A stretch of 64,000 nt of DNA, taken from Ptychodera flava. Taxonomy: Eukaryota; Hemichordata; Enteropneusta; Ptychoderidae. The stretch spans positions 46,036,842 to 46,100,841 of the forward strand of contig NC_091934.1 of assembly GCF_041260155.1 (NCBI RefSeq), written 5' to 3'. Below, piece after piece: positions 35,144 through 46,858 of this stretch (position 1 is the stretch's first letter; every line of letters begins with the position of its first letter). The position numbers and the translations under genes were made by a program. The notes beneath the pieces were generated by a model. It did not search any database, was not told the DNA's origin, and worked only from the letters and a program-made list of their open reading frames with translations.

Positions 35144-38100
35144 ATGGCGGCGGACGATTCCAACCAAGTTGCGATCAGCGACGAAGAAACAGAGGAACAA
35201 CCGAAAATCCTTGAAGGTATTGTACACCAATAAATCTCTGTGGCAACTTTAAATAGATGTAGTAAAATAATTTGCGAAATTATTGACGTTGTGCCATTCA
35301 ATTTTTGTCGTTGAAAAATATTTGAAATCATAAACATAATGCCAATCTAATGATCCGAACATCGAGCACGAACGCACGCACGCATCTATTGATAATAAAA
35401 ATTTTAAATTTTCGACTCTGGTCTGCCGAGTCTCACATAGATAGCCAAGATTTCCTACAGTAACACCGTCAACATATTCAAGCAACTAACATAGTGATTT
35501 TTTTCCTTTTCGTTAAATGCGATATTCACTGCAATGTAAACTTGATCAGATTATAATGATAATAATAATGTTGTTGCTGTTGTTATTGTTGTTGTTTTTG
35601 CTGCTGCTGCTGTTCTTGTTGTTGAAAATGAAAGACTGTAATCGACATTTGTGTTCATACCATTACTTGTGCTGAAAGCGGGCTCTTGCAATATGCGTGC
35701 CTTCATCAGCAACTGTGATAAGTGTGAAACAATGCCGGTGTTTGGGACTGTAGATTAATAAAACATGGAAACCGAGACTCATATATGTGTGCATCACAAA
35801 ATTATAATAAAATCGTCTTCAAAACAGCTGACAAACGTTAGTGCACTGATGAACATTTCATGGATGTTTTATAAAACGGCATTAAACTTGTTGAAGATTG
35901 TTGAGTGTGTGCAACTTCATCCAATGATAAGGCACCACGCCTTCAGTAGATTTGAGCTGCAGTTGTAAACATAAATTTTCGGTGAAAAAAGGTTAAACCT
36001 AAAGTTTTAAAGTGGTGGAAATCAGCGTTTGAAATGCCAAGTCAAGCCATTAACATTTCTTTGTAGATGATAAAGATACCTTTTATTGCAGACAGACAGG
36101 TTTTCTGATACCAGTTTGATCAATGATGTGATTTCACCTGTTACTCACATTTGCATCACTATTCCATGTTTGAACACAGGTAGGGAGTTAGATGTCATCA
36201 GATTGGATCCAGAAGCAACTGTAAGTACACTAATATTCCTGAAGAATGAAAATTTTTCCAAAGTCACATACATATTGAAAACATGAATCATAAATTGTGT
36301 GGATTATTGTGCCTATGTAGAGTTTACAGCAATACAAGGATTGGTCAGAACTTTTAACCAATACAAATGATTCCAAGATTGTCCAAGCCATCTTGAGTTT
36401 TTTCAAAGAATTGATCTTTGGCAAAAGGTCAAGCAACTCATGTAGCATGGTCAGATAATCCACACAACCATGTTGTAATCTTTTTAACCTTTTGAGCACC
36501 AAAGTCAATTTTTGTCACCTTTATAAATTATACCCCAATCAATTTTTTTCAGAATTTTGCCAAAGTTTTGATAAAAAGCTGTAGCTAATGAAATTTTATA
36601 TCAATTTGGTCCAAAATTATTGAAAGATTACAGAAAAATTCATAACAATTGATAAAATGTTGCACTCAAATTTTGGTGGGAAAAAATTATAGTCTGGAAG
36701 GGTTAATGCATGTCTTGGCTGGGTCTTTCAAACTGAACATTTGTTTGATATTGGAATACTGGTATTTTAAAACATTTTGAAATGGCACAACCTGTCAAGT
36801 CCACTGTGAAATTACTGTAGCAATATCATGCTTTCAAAGGAAGGAAGGAAGTATGATTTCTTTAAGTTCTACCTTTCAGTGTCAATTGAGTACTGACCTT
36901 GCTGACTGTTCTAATGCTATACATCATATCATAGACAGGAAAAGTTGCCAGATGTTCTCATTCCATCATGTCAAATGTGTAGAATAATGAGTAATCACAT
37001 GTCAACATTCATTTTCTCAATGTCTGCCATGGTTCATTTTATCCCCAGGATGTGGATCTGAACCACCTTCGTATCATATGTCAACATTCATTTTCTCAAT
37101 GTCTGTCATGGTTCATTTTATCCCCAGGATGTGGATCTGAACCACCTTCGTATCGGCAAAATAGAACATCTAGATGTCCTGGCAAGAGTAGAGGTAATAC
37201 TGTATTTCAACTTTTTCTGCAGTTCCTTTCAAGATAATTAACTTCTTGTGGATGAAGTATTTTGAAGGATTGTAGAGTGTGTTGATTATCAGTTGGAATG
37301 TAAAGTGTCTTTACACAGATGATTTTGACATATTTGTGAAGGATTGTAGAGTGTGTTGATTATCAGTTGGAATGTAAAGTGTCTTTACACAGATGATTTT
37401 GACATATTTGTGCAGACTGATTTATGTGTCATTAAATGTAATAATTATGAAGTGTAAACTATTGAAGATATCGGTACATCAGAACAACTGTCAGTCTATG
37501 CCAATCATATCTTTTGAGTTGATAGACTTATAAACCAATCTGCAAACTTTGAAGCAAGATACTACATTATAAATTTTACAACATCAGTAAACTACTTTGT
37601 GTTCTGTTTCAATGCTAGCATCTGTATGATCTGACAATGCAGTGTATTGTAGACTGAGACAAATTTATCTGTTGGTACCTTTTGCTTTAGACTCTCTGTT
37701 TCAGACAAAATTTGATCAAGAAGATTGAAAACCTTGACTGTGTCAAAGATACTCTTCATGAATTGGATCTGTACGATAACCAGCTGACTAAGATTGAAAA
37801 CTTAGAGGCGTTGATAAACTTGGAGTAAGTATTTGCTGCCACCATGTTAACCAAGCTGTTTTCAAATTCAAAAATAATGTACAGGTATTCAAATTCAACA
37901 TCTCTATGAAACACCTACATGTACTCAAAATCAATAATATACAATAATGATAATGAATGATATTATATTATCAAAGACATTTTTGTCGAACAATGTCTCT
38001 ACACCTTACAAAAGTTAAGTGGGATATATTTCTTTAACATGAATAGGATAACTAACTTCTCAAGTTGTTAAGTTTTTATTTCTTACTCATTGCATTTTAA

Positions 38101-40699
38101 AAATTTCACAGTCAAGGCTATATTTTTCTATATTTTGTGAAAATATCAGATGAAAAAATGAAGCCACATATACCAATTTACTTTATGTCTTTGCAAATGA
38201 TCTAGAAGAATTCTGTACAAATATATTTAGAAATTCAATCTATGATTTCTCTTTTGAACAGGCAATTGGATCTGTCTTTCAATTTTATCAAAGCCATAGA
38301 GAACCTGGACACATTAGTTGAAGTATCAAAATTATACCTGATTCAGAACAGAATCAAGAAAATTGAAAATATCGGACATATGATAAATTTAACAATGTTA
38401 GAGCTGGGATCTAATCAAATAAGGGTGAGTAAGCAAAGAATCAACTCTTCTCTGTGACATCTTTAAAGGTTAATGATTTTAGACCTCTGAATATTGCAGT
38501 CCATTTATATCTTTTTCACATGATTTGTATACTCAAATCATACAATGCTCATTAAGAATTTATTTTACATAAATGAATAAAATATTATGCTTATTTAGGA
38601 AGTATGAAGGTCAATTGAATTGCATTTGCCTGACTTTTTTTGATCTTTTGTAATCCTTTTACCGTGATCATTTCTTGTTAGTTGTTACAGTTACAAAAAT
38701 GTATTTTGTTGTCAAAGTGTCTAATTTTTGAAGAACGTGTAAATCAGACAATCATGCAGTTGTTTCCTTTGATTTGACAAGTCATCTCTTCAACACCCAT
38801 CGGCAGTTTGAATTTGGTATAATTGTAGAAATGAAATGGGCACAAAAGAGATATTACAAAATGCATCTTTGTCAAAAAAGTGATAATTTTGTATGATACC
38901 TTACTCTGAGTCATTAAAATAGAATTTAAATTACAATGTTGCATGATAGAATTCTCAACAAGTTATGTTCCTGGCACGGCCATTTTTAGTCAGAAAAGAA
39001 TAGTAGTATAGAGTGCTTCACCATTAAAAGTGGCTGCAGATAAATGTTCATGAATGTATGGTATTATATCAACGTTCCGTACCATATCGAGTAGTCTGGT
39101 ATGTTATGTTTTGATTCAAAGTCAAAAATATTTCTCAACCTAATTTCCCTAAAAATCAAACACCAGTATCTGTTTTAAGGTGGAATGCAGAGGGACAAGA
39201 AATTTGAACTCCAAAACTTTTACAATATTTTCTTTGCCCTCCACCTGTAAGGAGCTTATTTTGACGCATATGGAGTAAATAAAGTTTTCACTCGGTTAGT
39301 TTTGTGAACATTAGGAATATTATTTTCCCAAGAGAGATAATACAAGGATGATGGCCATTTTGAATTTCAAATTTTAGTAAATATTGATTAATTTGTTTCT
39401 CTAGTACCAAATTTGATGCTGACCCCCAGTTTTTATTCTTGATTTTAAAAGAGAATGGTTGAAAGTTTGTTCAAGGAAAATTTGAGCACAAGTTCAGGTC
39501 TTTCATTGTCGAGGCATGAATTACCTTAAGATGTACAAGATATATATATACATACTCTTGTTACCACATTGATATCCATTATAAATATTATATTGATATT
39601 GTTCGGGATGGTCAAGATCATATTTTTACATCTTTCCATATTGTACTTATTAACTGCAGTTTGTAGGAGAAACATTCAAAATGTATCCTCATTTCAATAT
39701 CTTTTTACAGAAAATAGAAAATCTTGATAGTCTAGTGAATCTCGAAAGTTTGTACCTTGGTCGTAACAAGATAACCAAGTTAGATAACTTAGGCTCCTTG
39801 AAGAAATTAAAGATTCTTAGTATACAGGTGAGGGTAACCAATTTTTATTTTTCAAGATTTTACTGTTACTTGTTGCCAGTGCTTGGTTATTATCAGTGCT
39901 CCCTCTAGGGTTTCAAGTGGGTGAGCATTGTGGACTTTGGTGCCTGCAGGGCATAGTGGCTGCAGGGGCAGCCATGTTGAGTCTTCTCTATACAATGTGC
40001 TAACTTAGTGAGTTTCATAATTCTGGTCACATAGTCACAACGTACCCTGAATGTGTACATTTTCTGTGTGTTGGTAGGAACTGTGCCGCCAACAAGCTCT
40101 AAAACTCAAAACACTGAAGCAAAATGGACACACTGAAATGACTGAAACGAAAGTTACACAAACATGACATTCTACTGCGAGAGCAGTCGGAGATGCTGTG
40201 CAACTAGTGTGCAAATAAGCCTATTATCATATTATCATTGCCTGGTTATCATATTTGAAAAGTGACTGTGGACCAACCTAACAAAAAGCCTATTATCATA
40301 TTATCATTGCCTGGTTATCATATTTGAAAAGTGACTGTGGACCAACCTAACAAAAAGCCTATTATCATATTATCATTGCCTGGTTATCATATTTGAAAAG
40401 TGACTGTGGACCAACCTAACAAAAAGCCTATTATCATATTATCATTGCCTGGTTATCATATTTGAAAAGTGACTGTGGACCAACCTAACAAAAAGCCTAT
40501 TATCATATTATCATTGCCTGGTTATCATATTTGAAAAGTGACTGTGGACCAACCTAACAAAAAGCCTATTATCATATTATCATTGCCTGGTTATCATATT
40601 TGAACAGTGACTGTGGACCAACATAACAATTTACCATGACATAATCACACTAAAAAACTATGACAATTGTGTAAACAGACATTGGAATGTACCTTTATC

Positions 40700-40730
<31 letters not shown>

Positions 40731-42356
40731 ATATATATCTTGTGCTCTCGCTGTCGCTCGTAACTTTCGTAAATTACGAACAAAAATGAAAATTTACGAA
40801 AAAAAATGAATGCCCGATCGGCCATTTACGAACGATTTTGTTATTTTTGAAGCCTAATTTTCGGTCAAGATTGTGAATTCCGGGGAATACCGTCATATCT
40901 CGTCTTTCAAAAGCAACACTGCCCCTATCATCGGCGCATCGACACATGGTGATAGCTGGCTTTGGACTTTGACCTGTGATAACATGAGCATGCGCGAAAA
41001 GGTTTCAAGATCCCCGGGTCTTGTAATCTCATAGTGGTGTGTCATGCACCCCATTACGGTAGTTTCGAGACACCCAAAAACCCACATGTTGTCAACTTTC
41101 CGAATGGACTGTTGACGCGGATCGAGGGAAGCGGGCAGTTACAAATACTTTGGATTGATAGTATCAGTTGGAAAGATAGTTGGGTATACAAACGGCAACT
41201 GATATGAAAAAAATACGAAACAAAGAAACCGCCGAGAAAGAAGAGATCAAGAACAGTCAGCCTGAAAGATAGTCGAACTACAGCAGAACTGCAGTCCGGA
41301 CCGCGCATGGTTGAACATGTACTGCAAAGTGTTTTTATGGAGGTGGAAGCGAGCCGGAAATCTTAGATGTCATAGATTTGTCATTTGACGATCTGCAAAT
41401 TGAATTTTTCAGTCAGCTTGCCAATTTAATAGGTTTCCTTCAAAATATTTTACAAGAAACTGTCTCAGCAAATGTAATGATACTGATAGTTTCTATGATC
41501 CAGAGAAAATGCTGTGCACAGTCCCATGACCAAAAAGTTTAAAAAATAAATGACGATCATCTGCGGCGTTTTAAAAGTATAACTGTCTCTAAGAAAACAT
41601 CAGCAGGATCACCAGTCTCAGTTTGCGTACTTAAATTTGATTGAGATGAGACAAAATTTGTGCGAAACTACAGACTGCCAAATGTTCTGATCAGTGGTTG
41701 TTTAAAAAGAATTTTAGAGATGAACATGGTATAATGACTGCAGCTATAGAGGCACCACCTAGTACCTGTGGATGACATGCATACTTTCAAATTAACAGAG
41801 CTTTCCAAATATGAAAAACAGGGGACAGATTTTCTAGCATCTAAAACTTGTGCAAACACTGATAATATTTGATAATATTAATGACCGCTTCATAAATTAA
41901 TATATATAATCATCAACCACTGACTACACACACAAAGGGAGTTATGATTTGTGTCACAATATACTTGAACATGTTATGTTGTGTAATAAAGATAGAGTAA
42001 TTGAATAACATTCATTGGCCGTTGACCAAAATTACACACTTTATTGAAACAAGGAAGAAATTTCAATGTTACAAGCATTCATGACCCATGATGTACTGTG
42101 TTATTCAATAAATCTTTTGAAAATGCGTATCAAAATATGAGTGTTCATTGTCAAAAAAACTAAAAAGGGATTTTCATTTCTCTTTGTCTATAATGAAATC
42201 ATTCATCATTTCTATCCCCTTAAAATCATCTATTGAGTACCAGAAGTGCTTGTTGAAAGTTGGTGGGTTCAGAATAACATAATTTGTGCTTACTAATATT
42301 TTTTGAACCCAATTCGTAAATTTACTAACGATTTCGAAAGGCCAGGGAGAGCACAG

Positions 42357-42387
<31 letters not shown>

Positions 42388-42398
42388 ATATATATATA

Positions 42399-42482
<84 letters not shown>

Positions 42483-45400
42483 TCATCATTTTGTTTGTAC
42501 TACTTGCTGTTTGAATTTCAGGATGCACGTATTATCAGATTATTTTGTTGAAAGTGTTATTGTATGTAAATTATATCCAACATCTATCATCAATAAAAAA
42601 CACAAATTTAATTTTCTCCACTTTAACCTGTTCACCCCATTCCTGTAAACAGGTCCACAATTATCATTGTTGCAGAGGGCTTTTGCCATACTTTAGTGGT
42701 TAAAGAGTTAACAATTGGAGGGACCATAGCTATTGTAAACATTATTTCTTGATAGATACTATCAATGTTTCTTTAGATTCAATAAAATACACAATTGGTC
42801 TGGCTTTGCATGTCACTGCATTTTTACCAGGTGCTGCTTAGTGCCACAATGCAAATTATTACCACCAGTATGTGATGTCATCATACCTACAAGTCAGCTC
42901 ACTGGCAGAGAACCAAACGTATTCAATAATAACAGTAGCTCTATGCAACTTGTTTAAATAGCATTTTGGAAGGTGTGATACATGATTAAAAGAAATCATA
43001 TAAATGCACAATTATTCCATGCCTTGATGTGAGCGCAAATCAGTGCATTGATTTGAATAGGAACATACGGGGAGTTATCGGGCTATTTGAACAATGTACT
43101 GACCGGTTTCCATAGTTACTTGTCCAGTGAAGCCCTTTGATGTTTTGGGCATCATTTTACACTTTTTTAAAAATATTCATACGCTCATTGCGATTTTGAG
43201 TTTCATTAAAATCGGTTTGATGCTGGTTGATAATGGTAAAATTGTTTGAAAATGCCCTGCATGTAACTAAATGTCATATAGCATTAACTGTGAAGAGGCA
43301 TGTAATAAAAAAATTGTCTGAATACACAGGTGTATGTGCCCTTGCAGCAGGAGACATTTGCCCTCCTAGTGTTGGGCAAATTGTCACGTGCTCTCGGGCA
43401 CATAAACCTATGTATTCAGGCAATAATATGCAATATCGCTCAACATATCTGCCTTGTATCTTTAACATTGCAGATGGCAGCACATTTTTGAATTGATGAA
43501 ATCAAAGCATGCAATACCATTACTAGTAGTCAGATTAAGGAAGTGTTGTCTAGCCTCGGAAATGATGTACTTACACTTTTGCTCAACTTTCCTCAATGAA
43601 ACTTTTAACTATTTTCTTACCAAATCAAGAATAGAAATTAGGCCCCTTGCAAAGTTTGGTGCTAGAGAAACAAATTACCCAGAATATTTGGAATTCAAAA
43701 TGGCCTCCATCTCTGTGTTAAAATAGGGATAGTGGCCATTTTTCCCCCTTTATGGAAAAAAATAAAATTTTTATTTTTTCAAAAAACTAATACAAGAGCA
43801 AGAAAAGTAAATATTTGAAAGTATGAATATTTGCCTCTGATGTGCATTATACCTTAACACATGTCTACTGCCTGACTAACTTCACACTGTAGATTCTAAA
43901 TAATCCTTTTATATTTCCATTTAAAGAGCAATCGCATTGTTAAACTGGAAGGCTTGGAAGAGCTGGAGTCCTTAGAACATCTCTACCTGAGTGATAATGG
44001 AATTGAGAAAATAGAAAGCCTAGATAAAAATGTGAGTTATCAACTTTGTTCTCTGCAAGCCAATCTGTGCGTCACTCTTGAAAAAAGACTGTCTGCCAGA
44101 AATATTGTCATATTACGCAACCAGTATACACTAGTCTAGGTGAAGTCTATATTGAAGAACTATGGTACATACCAAATGCACAAAAATTTCACAAATTCTG
44201 ACATTCAAATGTTCATTTTTCAAGTTTTCTTACTATTTAGCTAAAAGAGTCTTTCAGCTTACCCATTCTTATTCTGTTGGAACATCAGGAAACAGCAGAA
44301 CACTGTTTATGTATTGTGAAGTCCATGATTTTAAACAGACATGAAGAACGTGAACTATTCATATTATTTACATATTATCAGTGACATTGTACATTTGAGT
44401 GCAAGCTGTTGCAAGGATCTCATTCTCACTAAAAAGCAAACTTTTAAGGGTGGAGATTTTGCCAAGCAGTTTTAAGCACAAGATCTGTGCTAGGTGCAGT
44501 ATATTGGTAGTTTGAATCTAATTGAGAAATTGCTCAATTTTATGAAAGAGTAAACATATGAACTATGAAGACCTACTGATTTCAGAAACAGTTATTTAGC
44601 CAACTATGCAGTGACTAAATGTTAGTTGATTGACATGTTTGTTGTTCATTTGCTTGTTTACTTATACATGTACATGTGCATATTTATTTTTACAGTTGAA
44701 ATTGGAGACGCTAGATCTTGCATCAAATAGGATAAAACGTATTGAAAATGTCTCTCATCTTGTAAACCTAGAAGAATTCTGGGTAAGTACAAAACAAATT
44801 CATCCACAAGAACCAAAGGATATAAATTTATCCATGTTTTTCTCTACATCCAAGAACACTTTTACTTGTAGTAATTTGTGCTAGAAATGTTTAACATAGG
44901 CAACGATAAAACGATGCTGGCTTTTTATGTAAGAAGTACAGTAGTGCTTGTTACTACGTGATTCATATGTGGATGAAACTGATAATAAGCGTTGCTCTGA
45001 CGCTGTACTTAGGTAACACTGACATCATGTTCACATGTAAAAAACCCTACATATGGTGAGACTTGTGATATTGAAATTCTTATCCAGACTGCCACACCAA
45101 AGCTGTAGCTGACAGCCATGTAATCTGTCACATCACCAAATAAGGCTTAAATTTGCATATGATTTGCATATGATTTGCCACACCAAAGCTGTAGATGACA
45201 GCCATGTAATTTTCACATTTGCAGTTGGTAAGTTGGTCACATCACCAAATAAGGTTTAAATTTGCATATGATTTGCATATGATTTACATGCTCTGTAAAC
45301 CTGAATGCATTTATTATAAAATTGTATCAGATGTTCTCATTAAGTTCCTTGAAATTGCCTTGACTGCATCAGTATAATGAACTTACTTTTCTTCCACAGT

Positions 45401-45627
45401 GTGATAACAATTCAATCAAGCAGTTACAATGTAACTTTGACATTTAATTTCAGTTCAATGACAATCAGGTTGAAAACTGGTCTGACATAGATCAGCTGAA
45501 GAATGCAACACAGTTGGAAACAGTGTATCTAGAAAGAAATCCCATCCACAAGGACCCGGCATATCGACGGAAGATAAAACTAACATTGCCATGGATAAAG
45601 CAAATTGATGCAACACTATGCGGGTAA
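35144..45627 (+). CDS. PPP1R7: PP1 regulatory subunit SDS22 (PPP1R7), nine exons, 319 aa
   Basis: SDS22 is a leucine-rich-repeat subunit that binds protein phosphatase 1 catalytic subunit and acts in its biogenesis and mitotic function. Coding exons are 35144-35216, 36180-36220, 37128-37193, 37691-37824, 38262-38424, 39711-39827, 43927-44031, 44696-44782 and 45454-45627; phases agree. The ~40-residue N terminus is acidic and shorter than in human (360 aa). Then come about eleven SDS22-type LRRs of 22 residues (LxxLxLxxNxIxxIEN), for example LHELDLYDNQLTKIENL and NLESLYLGRNKITKLDNL. The C-terminal LRR cap reads LETVYLERNPIHKDPAYRRK and ends IDATLCG, where human ends IDATFVRF. The exon 3 acceptor lies in a 79-bp tandem duplication. 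Intron 6 (4.1 kb) holds a MITE, a 69-bp array and a DNA transposon. Confidence 0.96.
35557..35624. repeat. GTT/GCT trinucleotide microsatellite (PPP1R7 intron 1)
   Basis: ATAATAATAATG is followed by interrupted GTT and GCT units over about 65 bp. Non-coding. Confidence 0.8.
36999..37156 (+). repeat. 79-bp tandem duplication spanning the PPP1R7 exon 3 acceptor
   Basis: The block from ATGTCAACATTC to CCACCTTCGTATC occurs at 36999-37077 and 37078-37156, almost identical. Each copy has TATCCCCAG as acceptor and the first ten codons of exon 3 (DVDLNHLRI). The acceptors are at 37048 and 37127. Since 79 is not a multiple of three, using the first would shift the frame; the second gives the conserved protein. 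Confidence 0.93.
37264..37411. repeat. 74-bp direct duplication (PPP1R7 intron 3)
   Basis: GAAGGATTGTAGAGTGTG starts both copies (37264 and 37338), which appear identical. It is purely intronic. Confidence 0.9.
39175..39529. mobile_element. TTAA-flanked MITE of about 355 bp (PPP1R7 intron 5)
   Basis: It starts TTAAGGTGGAATGCAG and ends CATGAATTACCTTAA. This is the same kind of element as 22802-23140. Confidence 0.5.
40219..40632. repeat. 69-bp minisatellite, six copies (PPP1R7 intron 6)
   Basis: GCCTATTATCATATTATC starts copies at 40219, 40288, 40357, 40426, 40495 and 40564. The first five look identical. Confidence 0.93.
40701..40738. repeat. (TA)n tract left of a transposon
   Basis: Nearly pure TA repeat directly outside the left end of the element at 40741. 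Confidence 0.9.
40741..42355. mobile_element. Non-autonomous DNA transposon of about 1.6 kb inside a (TA)n tract
   Basis: The left end is TGTGCTCTCGCTG and the right end, read inward, is TGTGCTCTCCCTGG; both continue to a TTACGAA motif 30-40 bp in. (TA)n lies on both sides, as if the element inserted into a TA microsatellite. One plus-strand stretch (about 41345-41540) is open for some 60 codons but resembles nothing I know, and no transposase is recognisable. A similar end (CAGTGCTCCCTCTAGG) at about 39892 may be a related fragment. Confidence 0.55.
42357..42478. repeat. (TA)n tract right of the transposon
   Basis: About 120 bp of TA repeats with occasional TT or AA interruptions. Long frames through it on both strands are artefacts. 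Confidence 0.92.
42623..42711. mobile_element. TTAA-ended palindromic MITE, 89 bp (PPP1R7 intron 6)
   Basis: It runs from TTAACCTGTTCACCCC to GTGGTTAAAGAGTTAA, as in the related copies at 45919 and 60914. Confidence 0.6.
43535..43857. mobile_element. TTAA-flanked MITE of about 320 bp (PPP1R7 intron 6)
   Basis: It starts TTAAGGAAGTG and ends GTGCATTATACCTTAA. The interior shares ACTTTTGCTCAA and GAAATTCAAAATGGC-type blocks with 22802-23140 and 53741-54095. It ends about 70 bp before exon 7. Confidence 0.6.
45091..45285. repeat. Two-copy direct repeat (PPP1R7 intron 8)
   Basis: GCCACACCAAAGCTGTAG starts copies at 45091 and 45177, and each ends in repeated TTTGCATATGA motifs. The second copy has an extra insertion. 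Confidence 0.85.
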
Positions 45628-45918
45628 CCATGGTAACAGGGCAGAAGTGTACAGAGGCAGCATAATTGCATTCAGTGTGTTTCTATGACAACTGAATCCT
45701 ACACACCGTAGTCAACTTGTCATGCACTCAGTTTCTCTTCACAATGTAAGATTTGTAAATTTCTGTCGCTATCTCCCCAAACAACACTTCAGAATCCTAA
45801 CTCCACTACTTTCACAATACATACCGTACATAGGTCCATTCTTATTGTGTGAAACAAATAGAGTTGGATCAATGACTTTCAAGGGCACCAAGTTGTTTTG
45901 AACTCATTTTACAGATTC

Positions 45919-46011
45919 TTAACCCTTTCACCCCCAGTTCCCTGTATACAGGTCCAACTTTACCATAGAAAACAATGGATTTGGGACAAACCATGGTGGT
46001 GAAAGGGTTAA
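45919..46011. mobile_element. TTAA-ended palindromic MITE, 93 bp
   Basis: The best-preserved copy: TTAACCCTTTCACCCCC at the left and GGTGGTGAAAGGGTTAA at the right. It lies about 290 bp after the PPP1R7 stop and may be in the 3' UTR. Confidence 0.7.
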
Positions 46012-46529
46012 AAATGGGATAATGCAGCCTAATAATTGTAAAATAGCAAATCAATGAAATGTTGCCAGGCCAGTGCAGTTGTTTAAGACTGTACATCTCA
46101 AAATTGGTTTGTGGTTTACATAGCATATATGTCATTTACTGGCAGTCAAATTGAAAATAGATGCTAAAGTTTAGTAAGGTTAAAGGTCGTCGGTTTTGCA
46201 TGCTCAACATTTGTGTTGACAGACATGATGTTCCTTCCCACCATCAATTTCATCTACTTAGAGTTGGCGAGATTGTAAGTTGGCCAAATCAAATTTGCCC
46301 CACTTACTGGTGATAAAAATGTCTTGATAATCCAGGTCATGTGACTGTAAGGGAATTTGTTGTGTGAAAACAGAAACAAGAGGCTTATTTATGTATGCTG
46401 TTTTATCACTTTGATTCTGTCAATCATTCTCACCAAAGTAAAGCTATTTGTAGAAGTTTGCTGGATCAAACTATGAAATAAGTTGTTTTCATCTTGAACA
46501 TATAACAAAACATCTTTTGATACATTGTA

Positions 46530-46858
46530 TTATATCATACCAGTATATTGATCACACAAATGATGCAGCAATCTGATTGGTTGAGATATGAAAAGTACTG
46601 TGGTATATTTGCGATATATCTCGGTTGGCACACGTTTGAACTCTCAGCAAGTGCAAAAATCAATATTTTTGACGTTTCATCCCAGAATTTCAATATACTG
46701 TTATGATATAATAAGCAATAAAGCACACCAAGAGACGGTATACCACTCAATTTTGACCAGTCCACTCTACATACACACCTGCTATCACTCGTGCATATAA
46801 GTTGTAAACTGGTCAAAATCTTGAGATATACCATCGCTGGGGGTGCTTTATTGCTGAA
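46530..46858. mobile_element. Dispersed repeat with a long terminal hairpin, copy 1
   Basis: TATATCATACCAGTATATTGAT starts a roughly 330-bp unit that is also at 59789-60110. Its right half is an inverted repeat: AGCAATAAAGC, then GACGGTATACCACTC, against GGTGCTTTATTGCT. It looks like a MITE. Confidence 0.6.

Noticed and set aside
35144-35216. A longer PPP1R7 N terminus from an earlier ATG
   Set aside because: No in-frame upstream ATG with a good context was found, and MAADDSN opens an acidic N terminus as expected.
42303-42551. Ile/Tyr repeat frames on both strands
   Set aside because: They are translations of a (TA)n tract.
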